NCBI RefSeq assembly: GCF_000524195.1
Contig: NW_020170387.1
Coordinates: 781,980-845,979, forward strand
From: Echinococcus granulosus
Lineage: Eukaryota; Platyhelminthes; Cestoda; Cyclophyllidea; Taeniidae
Length of the DNA stretch: 64,000 nucleotides
Reading direction: 5' to 3'
This document shows, in pieces, positions 13,200 through 25,795 of the stretch; the first letter of the stretch is position 1, and each line of letters begins with the position of its first letter. The translations under genes and the position numbers were made by a program. The notes below the pieces were generated by a model, which was not told where the DNA came from, did not search any database, and was given only the letters and a program-made list of their open reading frames with translations.

Positions 13200-15290
13200 A
13201 TGCTGGCGCTGACTCTGTAGACAGATGTAGTGTATGTTGTCATAATATCCGCTAGTACTAGCGAGTGAGTTAGTAAGCATTCTTTGAAATGTTTAACGAT
13301 CACGCAACATATCCTAGACCTCCACTTAGGCAGAATAAGAAGAAGAAATCAAGGCCTTTCTGATGGGCATATGCTCGGCAGAGACTGAGATGGTGTAATG
13401 TGATGGGGCAAAGAGGAGATCAGCAAGTTGATTTCGACAGCGATTGGTCTGTATACTAGGGCCCATTCCATATCTCTGTGTGCCGTATGGGGGTCCCGCC
13501 CTTTACTGATTTTGATCAGCACAGCTCTATGTTGCCGTTATTTCGAGACGTGGGGTCAGTGTAGAGCGATAGGTTGGAAAAGTTAAATAATCCTTGCAAA
13601 TACGTACCTGCTACTCTAAATATATAACCTTTAAATCAGAAACTAGCCGGCAACTATTACTCATTGGAATAGGTTTACCTTTTGAGAAAGTGATGATGGT
13701 GATAAATTATGTTGCACAAAAATGTAGTATGACGGTAAATAACGCAACTAGTTAGCAAAGTTTGCCGTACTCTAGAAAAGCTTGAAAACTCCGTTTTATA
13801 TGCTCATCCCACATTTAATAACTCCATGAGAGTTTACCATCAAATTTTCCTTTGCTATTCGGTAATTAGCGTCGTGGAATGAAAATGTTGCGTGCTGCTT
13901 AATAGAAGCGATTGGCGTTCACCGAAGCAAATGGCTTAATTTAATTTTTTACTAACATTCTGTAAATGAAAGTAGGCAAATAAAAGGAGCGTCGCACTAT
14001 TACCAACATTGTTAGCTCTTGTTCGGGAGAAACGAGAAAAATGAGGCAAAAGAACAATTAGAGCGAAAGCAATGGTAGTAAACCTATATGAATGGTCCCG
14101 TCCACTGGATGGTTCCCCCAGGTAGTCTTCAAAGTTCTGACGTAGATGGAGTACTCAGACTGTGACAAGTGTGTGGGAGGTGAGGCCTGGGAAGAGGCAG
14201 TTATCATCTCCAAGTTGCCATGTCACAAAATCATGGTTCCTACTATGCATTGTTCACCTCCTTCTCTTTGTCTGATTGAAATATTGGTCTATGATGATAA
14301 ATTTATGGTAAAACTGAAATTAATAGGTAAAATTAGGCCCTTCTTATTCTTCTCAAAGCTACAACTCAATTCACACAATAGCATTTTCTTTGTTGTGTGC
14401 CACAGACCGACATTAAGTAAACTGGGTTCTCATTTGGTAAAACCTAGCCTTTCGATATTGTACAAGAAAAATAACATAAAGTTAAAAATACAATAAATTT
14501 CAGCATCAAAATACCAACTGAAGTAGCAGGAGCTTCAGTTTTTTGCATCGTAACATTTGAAAGTTTGAGGATTGTTACAATATCTTATTCTAAGTTTGTA
14601 GATAGTAGTGGATATGAATATGCTAAAATTTTGCTAATGTTAAAAAGAAGTAACTACACGATATCTCCTCTGGCGACATTTTAGAGGCATTCGTGATGTT
14701 TTACTTTAAAGCAGGCTAAAATATTGCACTGTAAAGCACAAGACATGAAGGACTATTATTGCTTTCGTATTTCCCGTTGGTATTGATAAGACCCAAACCC
14801 TCATTAAGCATTCTAAAAGTTAACACCTACTCCGTCACTGGGAAGACATGCACTTAATCTATGCGAGTAAAACAAAATAGGTTTCGATTAGAGTAAAAAA
14901 GTAGTGCACATTGATTGAAACAGTTCTCAATGCTTTTAACCACAATAAATTGAAGTCACAATTAGTGAAATCCACTTCGTAGTGAAGCTAGCTGCCTGCA
15001 GTAATATGAAGATTAGGCAGTTGTCACTGGTACTTATCTAAACGACTCAGCTGCTAAGCAAAATCTATATCGTCATCTGAGGCAATTTAACATTAAATTT
15101 ATTGCTTGGATATTGGTAAAAGGCGCTTAAGGACCGCTAAACAACGCTCCCTTCCATACTATTAATATTTCCAAGGAGTCGCAGACATCACAAACTCCAA
15201 GGCAATCGTCTTGGAATAATAGAACTGACCGGCAGGTGCATTCGATAAAATGGATATTGTTCCTTTATTGTCAAGTAGACTCATTACAAT

Positions 15291-16910
15291 TTAACCCTCA
15301 GAAATCAAATAAACCAAGTAAATTAGGAGTGAATAAATGGAGTAACAGGTGGAGAGCCTATGATTTGTAAGATCTACTATACTTTCGGAGACGTTCATCA
15401 ACGTAGCTTTTCCAAGCATCGTCTCCATACTGCTCAAACTGGTTTCTGCATATTCTGTAAAGCAAAAAGAGGAAATACTTAACATACGAGGTGAAATAAG
15501 CGTAGTTGGAAAAGTACTTCGATTGTGTAATCAAAAAGTTTGTAATGGACGAAATGGTGTGGTATGACAGTATGCTGTGTGCCTTAAAATGCAAGTAGGA
15601 AGCAACAATGCTTTCTGATGATTGACTATCTTTGATTTGTCCTAAAGATTAGTGTGGGGATATGTGTGTTGCCAGGATTTCGAGTAAAAGCCCTTGGAAG
15701 TTACTGTCTTCTGGGTTACAAGGACAGCAATTAAGTAACGATTCAAGCATTTGATGAATAAAGTGGAACACGAAAATCCATTTGCGTTTACATTAGAACG
15801 ATAACCATGAGGAGCGTTTGTGATACCACACGACCTCCACCGTACATACGGAAGCGTGAATGCATCTGTGATTATTTCTAAACCGATGATTGATCAGTTT
15901 GAAATAATGTGTGAATACGAAAAGGAAAGCTGTATGTATTATCAGTGGTCCAATTAATTGAGGCTGCTCAATTAAACCGTTTCATCTGGTGCTGATATGA
16001 CGAAACGAATACGGCGTTGCAACAAATGCCACTGAGTTCATGTTAATAACTTTCTGGCGCCATGATCTTCTTCGGAATCTGCTCATGAGATTTGATATGG
16101 TTTTAAACATATTAATTCAATACCCCCAAGCCTCTTAAAAATGAAACCATGCAGACATTTGTGCAGCATTATACAAGGAAATCTTGAATAATTTATCGCT
16201 GTTGTAGACTGCAAAACTGTTGGTCACGGATGAGTGAAGCATGCTGAAGCAACATTATGTCATATGTCAAGTTATACACGTTTACTTACGCGTCTCCATT
16301 ACGATAGCGTTCACGTCTAGACTTTTCGAGATTCAAGGTAACAATGCAGTCGTTTACAAGAAAGACGATGAGACGTTTTGTAGGATCATCTGTCAAATAA
16401 TACCTTCGTCCTTCGTAATACACATACAGTCTTCCAGCTATTAAGAGGCATAAATAATAGACTGAAAAAAAACAGGATAATCGACTATGCTTCTGAATTT
16501 GACGCGTTCGTTTGTGAAATTATACTACCTGATAACCCATTATTTCTCTTTATTTCTTCAAAATACTCAAAATCCTCATCGTCTATTATTGCCAGATCAA
16601 GGAAATTGTGGGCAAACGTTAGACGCTCTTGCAGTGCCGATTTTGTAAAATGGGTGCTATAATGAAAACGCCCCATAATTACAACAACGGCTGTTGCGAT
16701 CTTAATCATAGCATCCAAATATCATTAACCTGCAAACAATTAAGACCCAAACTAGGAAATGCTTGCGAAATTGTGCTTACTCCTCCAGGATTTTTCAACT
16801 GGCACAAGGAAGGTGTACGCCGAGGCGAATCCAACGAGGGCCAAGACTAGGGGAAGGCTAAGAGCACACTTCATTGATTGCGGTTTCGTTTGCATACCCT
16901 TCCCGTTCAT
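15291..16910 (-). CDS. putative small secreted protein (signal-peptide first exon)
   Basis: Minus-strand gene model. Exon 1 (16910 down to 16781) starts at an ATG preceded two codons upstream by an in-frame stop. It encodes a classic signal peptide: hydrophobic core CALSLPLVLALVGFASA, probable cleavage after ASA at residue 31, or residue 19 if the third Met is the start. Its donor is A|GTAAGC, phase 1. Exon 2 (16690-16529) follows after an ...CAACAG acceptor in matching phase. It encodes about 54 mostly charged residues including ERLTFAHNFLDLAIIDDEDF and ends at a TCAG|GTAGTA donor. A third exon starts at 15454 after a strong pyrimidine-rich TTTACAG acceptor. Read in the matching phase it stops at 15291. 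A second frame of the same exon, stopping at about 15361, looks more protein-like (QFEQYGDDAWKSYVDERL) but needs a different phase. Exon 1 is convincing, exon 2 fair, exon 3 frame unresolved. No family recognised. Confidence 0.5.
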
Positions 16911-19597
16911 CTCAATTTATCCAATTTGGGCATCCAATCGCCTCAGCTAGAAAGTACACGTGATTCCGTGTATGTATGTAATGTACCCACGGCAGTCATT
17001 AGCAGGAAGTAAACAAGTTTGGCCTGTTCAATCTGTTTACTCTGATCAAAGCGTGAAACTGGTTGATGTCCACGTAATTATGCAAGTTATTCAAGAATTT
17101 AGTCTATTCAATTAGTGTTCTTGGATTACTTTTCACATCTAGTAAGATTCACACAGATATATTTCTCTTCCATTCGTTGTCACAGGATAAGCGACTAAGG
17201 TTTCAATAAGTACTGAACAAACGGATGAAGAAAGCATCTTTGAATATAATTATCTCTGTAAACCTGAAATTTGGTGTCCAATGTAGATAACATTGCATTT
17301 GAAATAAGTCAGCGAGCATCTAAGACTCAAAACCACAAACACGAGTCTTGAGAATGCTCAAAGGGAAAGTTTTGTCTTGAAATATGATTAGTCTATGCTT
17401 TTGGGATCACGCCATGTACGTAAATAGTACATGTGGCAAAATCTAAAGTACAGGCTTCTTCGTTGTTTTGAAATCGACTCCACCATTTTCATGGCTGAAA
17501 GGTACCGGCCCACTAGACTTTCCGCATGGTTTGCAGAAATTCACAAATCTGAAGCCAAATGCTTAAATTATTAAAACCGTACATAATCACTTTTGAATGT
17601 GGTGCACCGAGTATTCCAAAGAGACGTAAGGAAGCATGAAGAGCAAGAGGGGTTTATCGTTGCCGTACGGAAAGATTGAGGGCATGCCGCCTAACAAAGA
17701 CGAACGAACCGTGTAATTAAATGGGCAGTTATTCTTATGTTAAATTACGTTTCGAAAAAGGGGGTTTCGGATCACATCGGTTTCGGTGCAGACTGTTACG
17801 CTCATGTGACAAACTTCTGCAATCTTTATACTGCATTAGCTTAAAACTCCTTGTTGCAACTACATGGTAAGAAACTCGAAATTCACTTTGAATACATGGG
17901 TGACATACAGATTTAGAAGTTTTTAAGGGTACAAAGAATAGTTCACGATGTCTGCAAGTTAGACGTGTTTTGTGCCATGTGTTCATGGGAGCGCATTATC
18001 TCCATTTGTTCTAAGCCTACTGAGAGAAACTTCTGAATTCAAATCTTATATTAAGGAGAAGCATTAAGTGTGGTAATGGAAGAATGAAACGCAATATTTT
18101 GGCAACTGTTCATGTTTTATGAAAGACTCACACTGTGCTTCTAAAAACCGCTACCGTTGAAATTATTTTGCAACGCATTCGCATCATAAATTGGAACGTT
18201 GAGATTACATGTACTCAAGTTATTTTGGTCATTTTACCTGCTTTTTGTTTAATAAAAATGCAACGTTAAAATGTCTAAGTTGAGCCAAATGTAGTACTTC
18301 ATAGGCAAAAGAGAATTTAATGCATAATATTGTAGCCCATATACTGACAATGAAACATGCCACAGAAAATATGTCATAAATGTAAGAAATTGCTATACTA
18401 TCCACAGGTTTGTTTTTACAAAAGAGCCAATCAGTCTTCTAGTATCAACGTGTAGAGTTTTCCGAAGTCAGGAATTCTTCTAAACTCACTACTTTGGAGC
18501 AAATGCAGTAATTTACTTAATAAAGCAAAATAAATATTTCCTAATTTAGCCTCCAACACAATGACTCCATGAACTAGAAAAATCACGACAACCTTAACCG
18601 GATTTTAGTTAAATTTTTGAGATTCATGTCTTGAAACACTAACCTAGCGGTCTCCGTGCCTCGGAAGGCATTTAATTTATTCCCATTGTTTGACTCCCTC
18701 TCTTCGAAAGAGCATATCATCACAGTTACATTGCACAGGTCATTTAGTATCTGTTAAGTAGGTAAATCCACCAGTACGGGTTATAAGTTTACGGAAGTAT
18801 TTACGCAAGCAAATGTAAACTGAGAAAATAGACTGTGAAAATATTGGAGCAGTTTAAAAAATAAACTTGATGACAGTTAACATCATTTAAGACAGCCGCG
18901 CAGTACGATAGGCGTAATCAAGTTACAGGGTCACCCTGTCAACTGGTTTCGCACACATGACACATTCTCACACTGATAGCGATAAGTACGCGAAACCAAC
19001 ACAATGTTACCTCTGTCAACGGGGCAGGTCACCATGTACCAGTTCTGCGTCAGATGGTTCCTTCAGACTATTTCAAAGGAGGAAGGGACTCTAGAAGTAA
19101 TATGGATTTTCTAGGGGTGTATTCACAAGGAAACTCGAGAGGAGTTTGCTTATTCATACTGAGTAAAATGCCTACTTGAGACAAGCAATAAAGAAACTCT
19201 GTCTGATGCAAATACAGCGATTTTCAATGAGCTAAACAGCTCCTTCGGTTAGCAAAAAGCAAAAATAAATTACTGCTAGGAGAGCAAAATCTTAGCAAAA
19301 TGTTAGGGTATATTTTGGGTAACAACAAGGTGGACCTCACCTGAGAATCGCACTTACTGATTCAACAGAATCGCGGGAAAAACATCATTTTTGTGAATAA
19401 GTTTCCGAATTACTCATTGTTAAATAGTATATTTCTCTTAATTTTTGAAAATCTGAGCGTTAGTTTCTGCAACTGCTATCAAGTCGAGTTTCAGCACTCA
19501 TCACTGACATTAAAGGGGAGGGTGAAATCGCCTGTTTGAAGGGAATTATACTTTAAAGTCATGATAAATCCACAAAAAGTTTTGATTTACACTATTA
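16911..19597. other. intergenic, nothing supportable
   Basis: This region lies upstream of the signal-peptide gene, so its promoter should be near 16.9-17.2 kb, but I see no convincing core promoter. Near 17413-17437 there is an imperfect hairpin built on catgtac and gtacatg. No exon with splice sites and coding character was found. Confidence 0.4.
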
Positions 19598-19892
19598 TTA
19601 TGCGGAGGATGGATGTTTGCACTCTTGATATCTCAGGGCACCTAAGCGAGCGCCCAATTTAATGAACTCGAACGCGGCACAAAATAGCGCCCTGCAGTCC
19701 ATTACCACGGGTACGCCTGATGTCACCAAAATAAGTTTATTTTTTTCGAAGACTGCTAACACTGAGCCGAATTGTTCTGCATCCATTTGAGACTCAAAGT
19801 ACAACGACTGTAAGTCATCAGCTATTTCTTTCATTTTTATTTCATCGAAAAACAATCTTCGAGCGTCTACGAATTCCCTGTGAGTTGGAACA
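19598..19892 (-). CDS. coding-like terminal exon, unassigned
   Basis: An open reading frame of about 97 codons on the minus strand, ending at a stop at 19598. It is preceded by a good acceptor (TTTCACATTTACAG) at about 19892-19893. The translation has an amphipathic, protein-like composition: REFVDARRLFFDEIKMKEIA, then SLYFESQMDAEQFGSVLAVF, then a moderately hydrophobic stretch ending ALRYQECKHPSSA. The acceptor leaves the exon needing two bases from an upstream exon, which I could not place with confidence. I do not recognise the family. It could be the last exon of an uncharacterised gene, an internal exon of the gene ending near 15.3 kb, or a remnant. Confidence 0.4.
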
Positions 19893-19930
19893 CTGTAAAT
19901 GTGAAAGATGTACGGGGTTAGTTTAGGCAA

Positions 19931-22279
19931 TCAAACACACAAATCATCAATCCGAAACTCTTTTTCACCAAACAAATTGAGCAGCAAGGTACATAATCTA
20001 CCCATGTTCAAAATTTTATCAGAACACTGCCTGACAGTTTAAAACAAAATCACTCCGTAATAGGCATTATTTGTCAATTTACATGAAAGATCAAGACCTA
20101 TCATTTACTTGCTTCACTTTTCTACTATGGTTATGAAAATGAAGCTAATGTTTGTACTTTGGTGCAGTTTGAAATTGTTGCAAAATCCCCCATATCTGCA
20201 TTTACTTTCTAAGGTTAAAACATGCTTTGAAATAATAAATAAAGGAATGTGGTTTAAGAATCGTTCGATGTTGTGGTCTAGCCTCAGAGATCATTAGCTA
20301 GTACTGGGAGGTAGCATGCCAACAGGTCACTTTCTAAGAGGTAGGGCTTTTGCATGAATAAGTAGCCTCCTTATCGTGACTGATGAGTGCACATGGACCA
20401 TCATGTTTGTGCACCAAAATCTGTATGGAACGAGATGAAGCCATTTGATCAACAGATATTTCAGTAAAAGTCCCTTTACAGAGGACTTGAATATAATACT
20501 ACTGAAGGTAGTCATGGCAATACCACGTATAAGAAGACAACAGTTTTGTATCCATCCTGACCCCATATCGGTCCATGGCGTGGATATGATCGGATCAAAT
20601 AAGTGATCTGAATTGTCATAAACGGTAGTACAGTCACAGCCTCAGGGAAACCCACTCAATCACACTGATTTCTTGCAGAATAAGAATGCCATATCGATGA
20701 AATTTGATTTGATTGACAAAGCACTCATAAAATAGAATAGTCGGTTCAAGTGATGTAAAAGTTATTCTCTAGTTGAAAGCACACTGACACTCCCCAGACG
20801 CGTGTCCGATCACTTTTTTTAAAAGTGGCATCTCCTATTGGTTCCCTTCAATCACATGAAGTGAACGTGTTGTAAGACTACCACGTACACCGCATGTTTC
20901 AAATACCATGTAAAAGTGAGACTTAATGACGTACCCGCATACAAATTATTTTGACGAAGAGGAAGTCTCATTGACTTATGAGTGTTACATTTCGTTTGTC
21001 ATATGCAATCGCTAATTCCAATTCTACTAATTTACGTACCAGTTTGTGCTTTTGTTCAGAGTCTTAATTCCGCTGTTCTAAAAATGTAATTTGCACTTTA
21101 TAAGATTGTTATGAATCATAATGACGTAGTACATTGTTGGATTTTTAAGACACGATGCAACAATTCTCAGTAGCCTATATTTCCCTCTTGTGTAAAAGGA
21201 TACAGAAGGACGGGTAAAACCTAGTTAATAAGCGGCACCACAAAGCTAACCAAAACTTTTGGCATAAGAAGTTCAACTCATCGAGGCATACATATGACGC
21301 TGATGGGAGCAAATTACTCAGCCATCCAGATGCTTCGGCCTTTAAGGGCACTGTTTAGCGCTCCTGAGGACATCGTGTACCTGTCCACTACTAATTCCCT
21401 ACACAGGCATCTGCATCTGATGCCGTATCACAGTTTCGGGAGAATAAATTGATGAAAAAGTTGAAGACAAAAACGAGGAAGAAGGGACATGGTGAGAAGA
21501 ACTCTTCTAGTCACGAAGGCAATTAAACAGCCTCCTCCAATGGGTGATCCATCGAGCACTACCTGATGTGTTCGCCCATTTGCGTGAGTTTGGTATAAAC
21601 TTTGCCTTGGACAGTGCGACGAGAATAAGAGGTGAGAGGGTGGAAAAGAGCACTTGTGATGAGGTTGAGAGGACGGACAGGAGTCATAAACTAGAGATCA
21701 CTTTGATCTTCTGTGAATAGTAAAAAGGAAAATTGTCTTTCCCGCCCTTTCTTCCTTCACAAAAACTCACTTTATTGCATGGATGACTTACGGGTTTGAT
21801 AAAAGAACTACCATTGGTAATAAATCTTTAGGTCCACCATTAAATACAAAAGTTGTGAATCTTTTACTCTACTTATTACCGAATACCTCCTAAAGACTTG
21901 TGCAAAACAGAGCGTCTAGCAAGTGTCTTGGGGTTAAACTTCGTTGACAACCTTTTTCCTAATCAAGGTCCTGCCACAAATCACGATAAAATGTTGAATT
22001 GCCCTTTATGTACTTTCATGTAATACGTGTTTGTCTAAATATACCTTACAGGTGACATGCGGTTGGCATACGTGAACCCTGTGACCAAGCAGATGCCATC
22101 GAATCCTGAGGAAGAAACAGAATCCAAATTTATATACTCCTGATTCCCTGTACAATTTCGTGACGCTTATGGGATAGAAGATGACTCCGCTAACCTATCA
22201 TTTCGTTTCGAGTGTGAAAGTAAAGGCGAAAGAGAGATACGCTGAATTCGCCATACTGGTGGCAGCAACGCCATATTTC
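19931..22279. other. intergenic, possible element debris
   Basis: No supportable gene. Minus-strand frames around 20327-20566 are open for 79 codons but show no recognisable motif. The segment from about 21.3 to 21.7 kb is richer in G and purines than its surroundings and may be flanking debris of the retroelement that begins at about 22.28 kb. I did not find paired long terminal repeats. Confidence 0.35.
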
Positions 22280-25060
22280 CTCCGCCTTTCAAGGAAGACA
22301 TGAACTTTGAAATTTGGCTTGAAAAAGCTGGATTCAACCTTCGATTCCACCCCCAACATTTGAACCCATTCTTGGCCACCGCAAAGAGTGGAATAACCTC
22401 GGATACCGAGTTTGGGGAGTGCTGCGTTTCCCTAGCTCAACTGGTCATCTATCAGGAAGAACAGATACTAGCCATAGTTCTTCCATCAGGAGCAAAAAAG
22501 TGGGGAAGGCGATGAGCAGTACGGGAATAACCTGTGACAATTGGCAGAGGAAGCTTCTCATGCCTCACATCCAACAACAGTCGATAGATATATAATTGTT
22601 TAGTTTGGACACAGAGTTCACCCACCCATTATGGTCGAGAACCTCCTCCAGAGGGCTGATGATGATTCCGAGCTACAACAAACGCAACAGTCGACTGAAC
22701 TCAATGCCTTTTAATGCGAGGATCTTTGCGTTACCCGTCAGAGTTTGGTGAGCCCTCCTTTTCCTTAACCTGATTACTTCCAAATGGCTCTCATTCATTC
22801 TTGTAAACCTCAGGCAAATTAAAAAGAGCTTCACGAAATTTCCGCTTCGAATCTGGTGTGGTCAGATCAATGATAAATACCAGGGCTTTCCTTGCTCTAT
22901 CGAAATAGAATCGATTCACTGTCCAGCGGGTCGCGTTCAGCAGAAGGAACGGCGATGCCAGTAGAAGGAGAGACGTTGGCTAGGAAACCTGTATAGCTAA
23001 ATTGATTGTATGTTCATAGTTGGCCTGAGACGTGACTCATGAGTGTCGATTTTTTACATAGTCCTAAAGCCGTCCTGAATTCTGCAACAAGCGTCTTTTC
23101 CACCCACCAAGACTTTAAAACCACGTCAATCTTTTCGTCACCGAAAGAAAGTGTCGATGATATTTACAACGCCCTACTCAAAGCCATAGTTATGCCTTTG
23201 AACAAACTGGATGAACTCTGCGCTTCGCTTACCCTTACCACTGCCAATGAGAGGAAAGAACTACGCGCTTTACTAGTTGAGCTCACAAATACACTCTCAT
23301 TGCAGTGTGCTAAACTTTGGAGCTAGATCGATCTGGCAGCCATTTGGACACATATTACTTCCTCTGCCAGATGAAATAAACCATCCTGTCAGTGAGATGC
23401 TCAGAGACGAGGTCGTAAAGCCATCAAAATCACCATGAGCCTCACCGATTGCTCTAGCAAAGAAGAAGTACGGAAGTCTCCGGCTGTGCATCGACTAGAA
23501 GAAACTGAACTCAGTAACAAGGAAGGATGCCTTCTCACTATCCTGCATAAATAATTCGATAGACCCCCTGCACGGTCCAAAGTGGATCCCCACGCTAGAC
23601 TTCAAGTCAAGATAGTGGCAAGTAGAGATGGCAGAAACGGAGGGAGAGAAGCCGTCTTTCATACAGCCAAAGGGGCCCTATGGAACCCAAAAATCCCTTT
23701 GGGGTCTGTGATGCAGCTGCAACTTTCCAACCCCTTCTGCAAACGCCACAAATCCAGTTATTCCCAAAATATTGTAATATATGCTTAGATTACATACTTG
23801 GCTTCGGTAGGGATATTCGAGAGCATAACGTCAATCTGAGATTAGCGTTGAATCACCTACAAGAGGCAGGTTTAACAATAAAATTAAAAGTCAAATCCTC
23901 CAATGCTCAGGCAACTTGTAGGATAGGCTGTCTCGTCAGATGGGATGGCAGTTACTGACCCTTCCACAAAGCAAGTGAGGACCTGGCCAATACCAACCAA
24001 TCAGATTGAACTTCGCGGTTTCTCAGGCCTGGCAGGTTACTACATGCGTTTCGTCAAGAATTTTGCTAAGATCGTAAGCTCGTTGCCTAAACTAACGGAA
24101 AAGTAGGCGACAAGAATTTCAAAGGAGAGAAGTGTTTAGTGAACTAAAGCGAATGCTCTGCTCTGCACTGACTCTAGCATTAACGAATTTCTAACCAAGT
24201 GCTCCGCCATTCGTACTAAATACCGAAGCTACCGGTGCAGCCGTGGACGGATAACGAAGGTAGGAAACACGTCATCACCTAAAAGAGCAATAAACTTAAC
24301 AAACCAATGCGACACAAAATGCAACCCAACGCGAACTACACGCTATTCTCACATAAAGTGAAGAAGACAGATCGTTTGGTGCCACGTTGGTACGAGGAAC
24401 TGCAATAGTACGATTTCACAGTGGAGTACAGAAGAAGGAATACACATGGTGATTCAGACGCACTTTCTCGCAGACCAGACCCGGCACAAGCCGGTGTTGC
24501 CATGGCTACGCAAGGTACCGGCTCCGACACGACTCTAGCGTACGAGAAGTTCCTTGCATCCTCTCACAAATCCACAGCGAAAGAGATGATCTCATTGGAC
24601 ATGGCAGCCAGACGGATATGGCAGGGATGATCGAACGACCTCTAGAGGATAAAGCTTTATTGTACCAAAATGATGTTGGGGCTCCAAAGCACCTAGTAGT
24701 CCCCGGTTCACTGGCACAAACCGTTGCATGAGCAATTGGGTCATGTAGGAAAAGAAGACGCTAGATGCCTTGGCCTGAATAAGGCTGCAATCAATTGTAA
24801 TTCGATGTGAATTTAAGGTATACCACTAACCTCTATGAAAGATCGGTTCAATTAGATCTTGCCATAGGCCACGAAAGGTGTACATGGGACGAACAACAAT
24901 ACCCATTACCTCTGATAATTTTTAAAGGATCCCAAGATCACCCACATCTTTACTACTCCTACCGCAGGTTTTGATCTACTGGGAAAATAAGCAAGGACTG
25001 TGAATAACTATCCCAGCAATGCCGAAAAACAAGTAAGTTGAACGTGTAGATGGAACTATT
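22280..25060 (+). pseudogene. decayed Ty3/gypsy retrotransposon (gag-pol relic)
   Basis: Pieces of a Ty3/gypsy polyprotein occur in the expected order on the plus strand, broken by many stops and frame changes. About 22300-22420 resembles a gag start (NFEIWLEKAGFN). About 23390-23520 carries reverse-transcriptase sequence VVKPSKSP...ASPIALAKKKYGSLRLCID. About 23690-23900 has the PFG.C.A.ATFQ motif, a damaged catalytic site (CLDYIL where the family has YxDD) and RDIREHNVNLRLALNHLQEA. About 24000-24100 has the thumb/RNase H boundary (RGFSGLAGYYMRFVKNFAKI). About 24380-24480 resembles the RNase H end (RWYEELQ, then SDALSRRP). About 24725-24770 has the integrase zinc-finger start HEQLGHVGKED. Traces of the integrase core follow to about 25.03 kb. 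No intact frame remains, so it is not autonomous. LTRs were not identified. Confidence 0.85.
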
Positions 25061-25568
25061 GAGGGAGTGCAAATGACGAGGTAGACTGAAGTTTGAGCAA
25101 AAACCTGAGTTTGAGACCAAGATCAACATGCGAATGATAAATGTTTACAAAGACCCGAATTTGTGTGTCGAGCACAAATCACTTCTGAGCATTCCCACCA
25201 CGAGCACATCGCTGTGTGAGACTACATTTCTCGCCTACTTGAATTATTTTCTCCATCCAATAAAGCGAAAGAAAAAACCATACGAGTTCCACCGATTGAT
25301 CATTGTTTTCATAAGTGCAATGATGATGGTTCGAGTTCATTAGATTCAGCCGCCTCACCATTCCTGACTAAAGTACAAGGTATGGAACAGTCATATGTAG
25401 AACGACTTCCTCAGCCACTTTTGAGTCCATCTAGTTTTCGCTTTCTCATTCTGCATGGAAATTAGTCAGTTTATTTTAATTTGGCTTTTTAAGCACCAAT
25501 TTACCATGACACAAAAGCAGTGAACTATTTTAAAATACACTCATAAGGAAGTAATCACTGGGTATGCA

Positions 25569-25574
25569 TTTATT
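25569..25574 (-). terminator. AATAAA polyadenylation signal for mtIF2
   Basis: A canonical AATAAA on the minus strand, about 220 nt downstream of the mtIF2 stop codon at 25796. It is the nearest canonical signal I noticed. Its use is inferred. Confidence 0.5.
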
Positions 25575-25795
25575 ACTCTGCCACCTATGCAGAAAGTTTT
25601 TTTCAAATGGCTTCACAATAGCACAGAAGACGTGAGAGGTTAAAAGGATGGACGGCGTAACCTTAGAGAGTTGAATAGTATCCCAAACCCCCCATAAATT
25701 GCACTCAAATTTCCTACTTTGTCGAAAAAATCACTACAAATTGATCACAGGCTGTTCATGCATGTACGCGTGAGAGCCCTAGAGGGACACCGAGC

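Larger units (their letters stand above)
6756..15290. other. non-coding stretch with scattered repeats
   Basis: No gene could be supported here. Open frames of up to 116 codons occur (for example 14146-14496 on the plus strand), but they are low-complexity, lack splice context and match no family I recognise. A G-rich, less AT-rich block lies at about 7955-8265. A dispersed repeat copy (9520-9712) and a long perfect hairpin (13173-13199) are listed separately. Confidence 0.45.

Noticed and set aside
14146..14496. 116-codon plus-strand frame
   Set aside because: Lys/Ile/Leu-rich translation typical of AT-rich non-coding DNA, with no domain, no splice sites and no neighbouring exons.
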